A DNA stretch of 64,000 nucleotides, taken from Gammaproteobacteria bacterium. Its GTDB lineage: Bacteria > Pseudomonadota > Gammaproteobacteria > Pseudomonadales > Halieaceae. The stretch is taken from NCBI GenBank assembly GCA_024742415.1, contig JANSYN010000001.1:532659-596658 (forward strand), written 5' to 3'. The translations under genes and the position numbers were made by a program. Below, piece after piece: positions 35,343 through 42,930 of the stretch. The stretch's first letter is position 1, and every line of letters begins with the position of its first letter. The notes beneath the pieces were generated by a model. It was not told the origin of the DNA, did not search any database, and worked only from the letters and a program-made list of their open reading frames with translations.

Positions 35343-36332
35343 ATGTCCAAGCTTTATTTGCACCACTACTGGACGTCTCCTTTCTGTGAAAAGATTCGCC
35401 TGCTGTGCGGCTACCTCGGCCTCGAGTGGCATTCGGTCCGCACCACCACGATTATGCCGCGCCCGTTGCTCACCCCGCTGTCGGGCGGCTACCGCAAGGT
35501 TCCGGTCGCGCAGATCGGCGCGGATGTCTACTGCGACTCCAGCATGATCGCGCGTGCGATAGCGGAGTATGCCGGCGATAAAACCCTGTACGCGCCCGGT
35601 TTCGCGGCGACCAGGGTCGCGGATACTGCCAACACCGACCTGTTTCGTCTTATGACCGCGCTTTCGTTCCGCCCCGAAGCGTTTGGTAGTGTTTTCAATC
35701 ATCCTGATGACAGGATGGGTGGAGGTGGCAAGTCTGGTGACGGCGAATCCGGCGGCGGTTCCGCTATTGAGCGGTTTATAGCGGACCGGGCGGACCTCGA
35801 CGGCAAGGGCTACTTTATGAAGATTAAGCCCGAGATGGCACAAAGCACTCTCCTGCACTGGCTCACCGAACTGGACAGCTCGGTCGGATCCGGATTCATT
35901 TTCGGCGATACCCCGTCGATCGCTGACTTCTCCGTGTACCACCCGCTCTGGTTTCTGCGGAAAAATCCTTACAACGCGCCGATCATCGAGGCGTATCCCA
36001 ACGTCCTGCGCTGGATGGACACCCTGGCAGCCTTCGGCCACGGCCGTATTATAGAATCCGACGGTGAGGCTGCACTGGCTGAGGCAAGAGCATCCGAACC
36101 GCAAAAGGTAGAGCCCGTTGTGATTGGGGTTGACGCAAAACCAGGCGATCCCGTGAGCGTCACTCCAACGGACTATGGTCAGGTGTCCGTGGAAGGGGAG
36201 CTGCTAACGGCAGATCCGTATGAATTTGCAGTGAGAAGAACGACCGACGAGACCGGAACCATCGTGACGCACTTTCCGCGGGCCGGCTTTGAGCTCAAAC
36301 AGTTGGCGTCATCGAACCAGGAAAGCGCATGA
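35343..36332 (+). CDS. Glutathione S-transferase-like protein, long form
   Basis: A 329-residue protein. The N-terminal GST domain has LHHYWTSPFCEKIRLLCGYL, a Cys-type site in SPFCEK, then RKVPVAQIG and CDSSMIARAIAEY. The helical domain has TPSIADFSVYHPLWFL. A C-terminal extension of about 70 residues (from PVVIGVDAKPGDPVSV) is extra to normal GSTs and beta-rich. Its stop overlaps the start of the next SDR gene. Confidence 0.75.
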   Translation: MSKLYLHHYWTSPFCEKIRLLCGYLGLEWHSVRTTTIMPRPLLTPLSGGYRKVPVAQIGADVYCDSSMIARAIAEYAGDKTLYAPGFAATRVADTANTDLFRLMTALSFRPEAFGSVFNHPDDRMGGGGKSGDGESGGGSAIERFIADRADLDGKGYFMKIKPEMAQSTLLHWLTELDSSVGSGFIFGDTPSIADFSVYHPLWFLRKNPYNAPIIEAYPNVLRWMDTLAAFGHGRIIESDGEAALAEARASEPQKVEPVVIGVDAKPGDPVSVTPTDYGQVSVEGELLTADPYEFAVRRTTDETGTIVTHFPRAGFELKQLASSNQESA

Positions 36333-37093
36333 ACGCCCAGACAAATAAGAATGAAATCGCAGTGATCGTGGGAGGCGGGCCGGGCGTTAGCGCAAGCTGT
36401 GCCAGGCGCTTCAGCCGGGCGGGCATGCAGGTCGTCGTCGCTGCCCGTAATCCCGATAAGTCTGTGCTCGTCGAGCTCGAGGCAGAATGCGGTGTTTTTC
36501 GCCGCACCTGTGATGCGACCAGTGCAGCGTCGGTTGCCGCGCTGTTCGACAGCGTGGAGGAGGAGTTCGGTACGCCGCATCTGGTTGTGCACAACATCGA
36601 TGGGCGTTTTGCCGAGATATTTCGCAAGGACATTACCGATGCCGATCCGGTGCATGTGGCCCAGGTTTTTCAGAACTCCGCATTGAGCGCTTTTCTCGTG
36701 GGCCAGCATGCAGCGCGCTGTATGCTGGGGCGCGACATCCCCGAAGGCGGCCAGCGTGGCACCATCATCTACACCAATGCGAGCGCAGCCTTGAAAGGTT
36801 TTCCGAGAAGCGCTGCATTTGCGATGGCATGCCATGCGAAGAAGGGTCTTGCCCAGAGCATGGCGCGGGAGCTGGGACCTAAAGGCATTCACGTCGCGCA
36901 GGTACCGATCGATTCGGCCATCGGAAATACGCTGGAGGATGGCAGTCGTGCGCATTGGCTGGGCGGTCCTAGCGAGGAAGATAACATGGCCGACCCGGAC
37001 CATATTGCCGAAACCTACCTGCAGCTTCATCGCCAACACCGCTCAACCTGGGCATTCGAAGTCGTGCTGCGGCCCTGGCAGGAGACGTGGTAG
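36329..37093 (+). CDS. SDR-like protein lacking the catalytic Tyr/Lys
   Basis: A 254-residue Rossmann protein starting with IAVIVGGGPGVSASCARRF at about 11-29. Ser/Asn-site residues are near YTNASAALKG, but where YxxxK should lie the sequence is FAMACHAKKGL, with Phe and Cys. The C-terminus LHRQHRSTWAFEVVLRPW closely resembles that of the SDR at 44205. Coupled to the GST gene by a 4-base overlap. It may bind a CoA ester or act by a changed mechanism. Confidence 0.72.
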   Translation: MNAQTNKNEIAVIVGGGPGVSASCARRFSRAGMQVVVAARNPDKSVLVELEAECGVFRRTCDATSAASVAALFDSVEEEFGTPHLVVHNIDGRFAEIFRKDITDADPVHVAQVFQNSALSAFLVGQHAARCMLGRDIPEGGQRGTIIYTNASAALKGFPRSAAFAMACHAKKGLAQSMARELGPKGIHVAQVPIDSAIGNTLEDGSRAHWLGGPSEEDNMADPDHIAETYLQLHRQHRSTWAFEVVLRPWQETW

Positions 37094-37189
37094 GCTGTCG
37101 CTAACGTATTTTTTTAATCATCAGCTGACCGATTGAACAGCCCACCTCGTCTCCAGGCTTGTGGCCCCGGTTAGTGTCGGAGTCTCAGG

Positions 37190-37981
37190 ATGTCTGATCC
37201 CTATCTCTATAGCGTGACCAAAAGCGTCGCCACGTTCAGCATCAACGATGCGCCGTGGAACCTCATGAGTATCGAGTACATCGATCGTTTGGAAGAGCAA
37301 CTGCCTGATGTCCTGGCCGATGACAGCATCCGCGCGATGGTGTTCACGGGAGAGGGACTGGATCATTTCTCTGCGGGAATGAACCTGAAGCAACTTCCAG
37401 AGGGCATAAAGCGAGCGGGCAGCCCCGCAGCTTTTTTCGGCCAGCGTCATCGCGTGCTCGACATGATTGAGAATGGCGGCACCCCGGCCATTGCCACGCT
37501 CTTCGGCTATTGCCTGGGTGGCGGGCTCGAACTGCCGTTGGCCTGCCATTTCCGCATTGCGGCTAAAGAAGGCGCGCAGATCGGGTTACCAGAAATGGAC
37601 CTTGGCAGCGTCCCGGCCTGGGGCGGTTCGGCGCGGCTGCCCAGAGCGGTGGGGCGCACTTATGCGCTCGATATGATCCTGCGGGGCCGCAAGATCGATG
37701 GTGACGAGGCCTACAGGATCGGTCTTGTCACTGAGTTGGTGCCGGTGAGCGATATCAAGGGCAGGGCGCAGTCCCTTGGCGAGGAGCTTGCGGCGCAGCC
37801 ACGCCTGGCGGTGAAATCCATGCTTGATGTAGTGGTCGGCTTTGAAACCAGGACGCTTGATGAGTCTATGGCGCACGAAATGAATGCTGCTGCCGCGAAC
37901 AGTGGTACTGCTGATGCGGCGGAGGGCATGCTGGCATTCATGGAGAAGCGGAAGCCGGTATTCAACCGTGCCCCAGAGTAG
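37190..37981 (+). CDS. Enoyl-CoA hydratase/isomerase family protein
   Basis: A 263-residue crotonase-fold protein. LDHFSAGMNLKQL forms the first oxyanion element; LFGYCLGGGLELPLACHFRIA the second; EMDLGSVPAWGGSARLPRAVG includes the usual catalytic helix region. Probably in the operon headed by the GST gene at 35343. It likely hydrates or isomerises an unsaturated CoA ester in side-chain or ring degradation. Confidence 0.87.
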   Translation: MSDPYLYSVTKSVATFSINDAPWNLMSIEYIDRLEEQLPDVLADDSIRAMVFTGEGLDHFSAGMNLKQLPEGIKRAGSPAAFFGQRHRVLDMIENGGTPAIATLFGYCLGGGLELPLACHFRIAAKEGAQIGLPEMDLGSVPAWGGSARLPRAVGRTYALDMILRGRKIDGDEAYRIGLVTELVPVSDIKGRAQSLGEELAAQPRLAVKSMLDVVVGFETRTLDESMAHEMNAAAANSGTADAAEGMLAFMEKRKPVFNRAPE

Positions 37982-38033
37982 ACCAAGAGCGTCAATCCTC
38001 TGTGATGCCCGGCGCGGGAATGTGGGAGCCGGG

Positions 38034-38052
38034 TTATTGACAGTGTCAATTT
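38034..38052. promoter_or_regulatory. Regulon palindrome (operator), degenerate ends
   Basis: TTATTGAC-AGT-GTCAATTT; the inner 13 bases are a perfect palindrome, the outer bases deviate from consensus. It lies only 14 bases before the selenoprotein ATG, where a bound repressor would block start or promoter. Confidence 0.68.
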
Positions 38053-38066
38053 GGCGTAGTTAAATC

Positions 38067-38834
38067 ATGGCTATGAAATCAGGAACTAAACTCGGTATTG
38101 CTGCACTCGCCATCGCGCTGGGTACGACGGTATTGTGGTTTCGCATGACCGGCACAGTCGGCCTGCCCGACAGCCGTGCCGGTTTTGTCGTTGCGTGGAT
38201 CGGGGCGATAGGCCTTGGTATTTTCGCATTCGTCAGGGGCACGAGTATTCCCGGTGCACTGGCCCCATTGCTTGGGGTAGTGGTAAGCAGCTTCCTACTG
38301 TTCACTGTGTACATCAGCCCTCAGACGATCGATGCCGCGAAGAGCATCAAGGTGGGGGATACCATCCCACATTTCACCGCGCCGGACGGCCACGGCGAAA
38401 CCTTTGACTCTGCAAGCCTCAACGGACACCTCGTCCTGATCAAGTTTTTCCGGGCCCACTGGTGACCCTACTGCGTCGGCGAGTTACGTCGACTCGAGGA
38501 ACTGCGCGCTGAGTTCGATCAGCGTGGGGTACAGGTTATTACTGTAAGCACTGACTGGCCCGAAGAAATCGCGGCGGACCGGCATCTGCACGGGTTACAG
38601 GCGCGTATGTTGTCTGATCCAAAGCTGGTCGTCACCGACGCCTTTGGCCTGCGCAATACCGCCATCACGTCGGGTCCACCCGGTGATGACGCAGAAGCGC
38701 TGCCTGCGCCCGCCACACTCTTGTTGGACAGAAACGGCAAGGTGCTCTGGATGGATGTTTCAGAGGATTATCAGCGCAGGTCCGATCCGTCGGTGGTACT
38801 GGCGGCCATGCGAGAACACTTCGACGCACTCTAG
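38067..38834 (+). CDS. Membrane-anchored redoxin selenoprotein (in-frame TGA = Sec)
   Basis: Read through the TGA at 38463-38465, the gene encodes 255 residues. Residues 1-85 hold three hydrophobic segments (about 8-25, 38-56, 62-81). From ~95 a peroxiredoxin/AhpC-TSA-like domain follows: VGDTIPHFTAPDG, LVLIKFFRAHW, then U133-P-Y-C136, VITVSTDWPEE, and PAPATLLLDRNGKVLWMDVSEDY. Cys relatives carry W-C-P-Y-C at this spot. Reading frame, codon use and homology all continue across the TGA to the TAG at 38832. selC, selB and selA lie next to it. It should reduce peroxides or disulfides, probably in the periplasm. A palindrome of the island regulon lies at 38034. Confidence 0.9.
38480..38496 (+). 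promoter_or_regulatory. Putative bacterial SECIS hairpin
   Basis: Fourteen bases after the TGA, CGAGT and ACTCG form a 5-bp stem, extended by a T-G pair, with loop ACGTC containing the G-T typical of SelB-bound apical loops. Position (20 bases from TGA to the loop) fits known bacterial SECIS elements. Not tested by folding software. Confidence 0.6.
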
Positions 38835-38901
38835 CTAACGCACGCCACGACCTGATGTGCGCATTCACGTCTGAGGTTGATGTGGATCCATGGCAGAGGA
38901 G

Positions 38902-38995
38902 TGGCGGAAGAGGTAGGAGTCGAACCCACCAGGCACTGACTCAGCGCCTCACTGGTTTTGAAGACCAGGCACCCCACCGGGGATGTCGCTCTTCC
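38902..38995 (-). tRNA. selC: tRNA-Sec (TCA), selC
   Basis: The minus strand reads GGAAGAG at the 5' end and CTCTTCC-G-CCA at the 3' end. It has a 6-bp D stem with a CGGT loop, a CTGGT/ACCAG anticodon stem with loop CTTCAAA (anticodon TCA), a long variable arm (GGCGCTG/CAGTGCC), and a GTGGG-TTCGACT-CCTAC T arm. These are hallmarks of selenocysteine tRNA. I count 7 acceptor plus 5 T-stem pairs, one fewer than the 8+5 of E. coli. It follows selB by 9 bases on the same strand. Confidence 0.93.
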
Positions 38996-39004
38996 GCTAA
39001 ATGG

Positions 39005-40924
39005 TTACGCGCCGAAGCGCTCAAAGGCTACGTCGCGGTTTGCCACGATACGCCGGTCACCCTGTCGCCGCGTAAAGTGTATGCTATCAAAGTACTCCAG
39101 TAGTTCTATCGTGAGTTTGCGACCACTGCCGAAACGTGACTTTAGCGCGACCACCGACAGGGCTTCCCCCTCGTCAGCAGCCTGCATGACACGCTGGCTG
39201 AAATGCAGAAGCTGGTGGGGCAGGGCATAGCGATTATCGTTCAGGCGGTGTAATTCTCCAGATGCTGTTGCCGCTTTCACCACCTGCCTCAGCGCAGTCT
39301 CGGGAATCCGGGTGGCCTCGATCAGCTCCGAATACAGCGGTATATGACAGTGGCACCGCTCCAGGTGCTGCCTCAGCTCTTGCCAATGGGCCTGTGCTTC
39401 ACCGGACTTGATAGGCTGGAAACCTTTGCGACTGATGTGGCCATCACGGAAGTGCAACTCGCCAGTCTGCAGCAGTGACACCAGAACGGCCATGGCCAAC
39501 GGCGACGGCAACGCTTCTGCCAGAGCGGGCTTTAGCTTGCTCATCCTGATGCCGGGTGAAGCCGGGTGTGTTTGGTGCCAGCTATCGACGAGTTGCCTGC
39601 ACTGCTCAGCAGCCTGCGCCCACAGCGCTTGTGCCACGGCCCAATGCCTGCCTTCACTTTCGAAGGATCTGGCATCGCAGGGCAGGTCGGCGCCGCCAGG
39701 AATGCCCGGTTGATTGCGAATTGCCCAAAAGTGATCCAGGTCCACCAACTGCTGCTGCGCAATCAGGCTGGCAAGTGACGCATTGGCAGTGGGCAGCTGC
39801 ATAGCGTGCAGCCAGATTAACCGGTCGGGGCGTGACTTGCCGTACTTGAGACCTTGCGGGTCCAGGACCTTACCCCCACCGAGGATGACATTCTCTGCCT
39901 GGTCGCGCAGGAGAAACCGTTCACCGAGTATTGCGCTGACAGGTTTTTCAAGGATCAACTGTGCCAGGCAGTGGTTTCCGGGATGTAGGCGCGCCTCGGC
40001 GCCGTCGATGATGGCGAGTCGCGCTGCCACACGGCTTGCACCGATGTACAGTTTTGCCGGCGAGAGGTGCTTTAGTGGAAAGGGGGCACCGGGCAATAGC
40101 GAAAACGCCACGTCGAGCCGAGACGAAGACAGCGCGCAAGCGGGATCTACCAGCCAGTCGCCGCGTTCAATCGCGGATTTATCAAGCTTGCCTGATAGGT
40201 TCAGTGCAACCCTTTGACCAGCTTCTGCAGTATCTGCGTCCTGGTTGTGGGCTCTCAGTCCCCTTACGCGCACTTCCAGTGCGGCCGGGAGCAGTAGCAG
40301 CTTATCGCCTTTGCGGACTGTTCCGGCGCTGGCGGTGCCGGTGACGACCAGGCCGCTACCCCTGGCGGTGAAGCACCTGTCGATAGAGAGCCGGAAGCCG
40401 CCCCCGTTACGTTGCTGACGCAGCTGCTCGGCGTGCTGTATCAGGTAGTGCTGCAGAACATCCACGCCGTTGCCGTCCTGGTTGCAGACTTGAAAGAAGG
40501 TCGCGTCTTGCCAGCGTCTCGCCGCCAGCAGGTCGCGTGTCTGCAGCGTAACTTCGCTGATCCGGGCATCGCTGGCCCGGTCTGTTTTGCTGATGACTGC
40601 GGTCAATTGCTCCACCCCCAGGATGTCGAGTACATCGAGGTGTTCAATAGTCTGGGGCATCGGCCCGTCATCGGCAGCGACCACGAGTAGCCCCATATCG
40701 ATGCCGCTGATACCCGAGATCATGGTGTTGATAAAGCGCTGGTGGCCCGGCACATCGATGAACCCCAGTGGGATGCCCTGGGGCCGGGGCAGATAAGCGT
40801 AGCCCAGGTTGATGGAGAGTCCGCGTTTGCGTTCCTCGGCGAGGGTGTCTGTTTCGACTCCGGTCAGATGCCGAACCAGAGAAGTTTTTCCGTGATCGAC
40901 GTGTCCAGCCGTGGCGATGATCAT
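39005..40924 (-). CDS. selB: Selenocysteine-specific elongation factor SelB
   Basis: About 639 residues. The GTPase motifs are ATAGHVDHGKTSL (residues ~4-16), DVPGHQRF and ISKTDR. EF-Tu-like domains II and III follow, then a C-terminal series of winged-helix domains that bind the SECIS RNA (for example GRKLTIELLEYFDS near the end). I start at ATG 40924, the canonical SelB start, overlapping the selA stop (ATGA); the frame to 40996 is longer. It delivers Sec-tRNA to the UGA codon. Confidence 0.94.
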   Translation of the reverse strand: MIIATAGHVDHGKTSLVRHLTGVETDTLAEERKRGLSINLGYAYLPRPQGIPLGFIDVPGHQRFINTMISGISGIDMGLLVVAADDGPMPQTIEHLDVLDILGVEQLTAVISKTDRASDARISEVTLQTRDLLAARRWQDATFFQVCNQDGNGVDVLQHYLIQHAEQLRQQRNGGGFRLSIDRCFTARGSGLVVTGTASAGTVRKGDKLLLLPAALEVRVRGLRAHNQDADTAEAGQRVALNLSGKLDKSAIERGDWLVDPACALSSSRLDVAFSLLPGAPFPLKHLSPAKLYIGASRVAARLAIIDGAEARLHPGNHCLAQLILEKPVSAILGERFLLRDQAENVILGGGKVLDPQGLKYGKSRPDRLIWLHAMQLPTANASLASLIAQQQLVDLDHFWAIRNQPGIPGGADLPCDARSFESEGRHWAVAQALWAQAAEQCRQLVDSWHQTHPASPGIRMSKLKPALAEALPSPLAMAVLVSLLQTGELHFRDGHISRKGFQPIKSGEAQAHWQELRQHLERCHCHIPLYSELIEATRIPETALRQVVKAATASGELHRLNDNRYALPHQLLHFSQRVMQAADEGEALSVVALKSRFGSGRKLTIELLEYFDSIHFTRRQGDRRIVANRDVAFERFGA

Positions 40925-42321
40925 GGGACCAGTGCTTCCATCTGGCTTGCAAAAGCCGCTTCGTGCTCCGGTTCCAGGCAGCGCAGGTCCAGCCATAGTG
41001 CGCCCCTGTGCAGGCGTGCAATTACGGGCATCGGAAGTCTGCGAAGCTGTTCAGCAAGCTCACGCAGTTCACTGTCTTTTCCTGACAATGGCTCAATTTT
41101 TAGAGCGGCACTGGGCAGAGTTTCCACGGGGAGTGATCCACTACCGATCTGACTCAGACAATCCGCCACGCTGACGCGGTAGCGTGTATCCAGGCAGCGG
41201 GCGACCCTGAACAGCAAGTTTTCCGCCTGCGCGCGGATGTCGGCTGGGTTGCGGGTGAGTAATCGCAGTGTCGGCAGTTTGCAGGTCAGCTGTTCGGGGT
41301 TACGGTACAGCTTGAGTATCTCTGCCAGTGCTGCCAACGTCATCTTGTCGAGACGAAGGGCACGCTTGAGTGGATTTTTTTTGATCATGGCTACGAGGTC
41401 AGCGCGGCCTGCAATAAGGCCCGCCTGGGGGCCGCCCAGCAACTTGTCGCCACTGAAGGTCACCAGGTCTGCGCCATTGGCCAATGCCTCTGCTGCGGTA
41501 GGCTCTGCCGGTAACCCCAGTGCTTCAAAATCTACCAGATTTCCGCTACCCAGATCGATAACGAACGGCAGTTGATACTCCCTGGCCAGCGCTGCCAGGT
41601 CGGGCTCACTTACACAGGCGGTGAAACCTTCCACGGTGTAATTGCTGGTATGCACCTTCATTAATAGTGCAGTGTCATCATCGATAACACTGCGATAGTC
41701 CTTTAGGTGCGTGCGGTTGGTGGCGCCTACCTCCACGAGAATGGCTCCCGAGCGTGACATCACCTCTGGAATTCTGAAGGAACCACCGATTTCGACCAGT
41801 TCACCGCGGGAAACCGGCACCTTGTGTCCCATCGCCAGCGTATTTAACACTAGCAGAACGGCAGCGGCATTGTTGTTGACTGCCGTGGCCGCCTCTGCCC
41901 CCGTCATCTCGCAGATCAGGGCCTCCACATGGGATTCCCGGTCGCCGCGCTTGCCGCTTTCAAGGTCGTATTCCAGGTTGCTGGCGCCAGCAGCCACCTT
42001 CCTGATCGCATTGATTGCTTCTTCCGGCAGGTTGGCACGCCCCAGATTGGTATGCAGAACCGTGCCAGTGAGATTGAATACCGGTATCAGGGAGGCGTTC
42101 GAGCGTTCAGTAAGCGCCGCTACAACTGATTGCCGGATACCTTCTGGTGAAATGCCAGGCGTATTACCCGCGGTGATTTCGGCGCGCAGTTCTGAGAGCT
42201 GCTGGCTGATCGCCCGAGTAAGTTGCGCATGTCCCCATTGTGCGAGTTCGTCCTGCATGGAGGACAGCAATGCATCGACTGACGGTAATTGGCGTAGTTG
42301 CTGATGTCTATTCACGCTCAT
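40921..42321 (-). CDS. selA: L-seryl-tRNA(Sec) selenium transferase SelA
   Basis: About 466 residues. The N-terminal LRQLPSVDALL is the tRNA-Sec-binding part, FNLTGTVLHTNLGRANL is the family signature near residue 80, and the PLP-binding Lys is in VTFSGDKLLGGPQAGLI. SelA converts Ser-tRNA-Sec to Sec-tRNA-Sec using selenophosphate. I start at ATG 42321 (MSVNRHQQLR). selD, which makes selenophosphate, is not in the window. Coupled to selB by overlap. Confidence 0.94.
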   Translation of the reverse strand: MSVNRHQQLRQLPSVDALLSSMQDELAQWGHAQLTRAISQQLSELRAEITAGNTPGISPEGIRQSVVAALTERSNASLIPVFNLTGTVLHTNLGRANLPEEAINAIRKVAAGASNLEYDLESGKRGDRESHVEALICEMTGAEAATAVNNNAAAVLLVLNTLAMGHKVPVSRGELVEIGGSFRIPEVMSRSGAILVEVGATNRTHLKDYRSVIDDDTALLMKVHTSNYTVEGFTACVSEPDLAALAREYQLPFVIDLGSGNLVDFEALGLPAEPTAAEALANGADLVTFSGDKLLGGPQAGLIAGRADLVAMIKKNPLKRALRLDKMTLAALAEILKLYRNPEQLTCKLPTLRLLTRNPADIRAQAENLLFRVARCLDTRYRVSVADCLSQIGSGSLPVETLPSAALKIEPLSGKDSELRELAEQLRRLPMPVIARLHRGALWLDLRCLEPEHEAAFASQMEALVP

Positions 42322-42671
42322 TGACTCACTCAACAGACTGTTGTGCCAGAACAGTGGCTTGTGGGCACACACTCGGCGGACCTGAACTCTACTCCAACTT
42401 ATAGTGCCACGCTGCTTGATCCGCGAACAGCGCTTCGAAGACTTCAGTCTACTGGCAATGCCTCCAGAGCGTTCCTGGCGACGCCCACCGGGTGTTCTCG
42501 GCAGAATCCGTGGCCGCCAGCAACGGCTCGCCGTCGGTGCTAATCTTCATGGCAGGTTTGGAGCACTCGACTTGTGCCAGTCATGCCTGCTCCTGAACAT
42601 GCTGGCGCTGCCTGGCCCGGGAAGCCGTGCGCCAGTCATCCTGGTCCAGGCCTTCGGCGGCATGGTTTTTT
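42322..42671. other. Degraded stretch with no intact gene
   Basis: About 350 bases upstream of selA. No credible open frame; it probably holds eroded sequence continuing from the acyl-CoA dehydrogenase remnant next to it. Confidence 0.4.
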
Positions 42672-42908
42672 TTAAACCGGGGGTCGGGCCATGCCAGCGC
42701 CGCCTGGTGCCTCGTGTATCGGGAGCAGCGCAGGGCCCAGTTCGGCGCAGTTGTCATAGAAGCCCTCGGGCACGATGCCAGCCTGGTCAGCGCGTTTTGC
42801 GACTGTGCGTATCCTGTTGTTGGCAAAGCGCTGCAGAGTGTCCTGCTTCATACGCTGATCAACTTCTCGGGTCAGGTGAAATGGTCGTTCCTGAGCTTGC
42901 GCGCTCAT
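42672..42908 (-). pseudogene. Probable N-terminal remnant of an acyl-CoA dehydrogenase
   Basis: A 78-codon frame containing LQRFANNRIRTVAKRADQAG, IVPEGFYDNCAELG and APGGAGMARPPV resembles the N-terminal helices of acyl-CoA dehydrogenases, where GGAGM is a common landmark. The frame then ends, and the rest of the roughly 380-residue enzyme is missing. It follows HMG-CoA reductase on the same strand. Assignment is from pattern memory. Confidence 0.5.
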
Positions 42909-42930
42909 CGCTGCACTTCGCCTTCAGGGT

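Noticed and set aside
38463..38465. TGA as a true stop or pseudogene break
   Set aside because: The frame, redoxin homology and U-P-Y-C position continue, and tRNA-Sec, selB and selA are adjacent, so Sec is the better reading.
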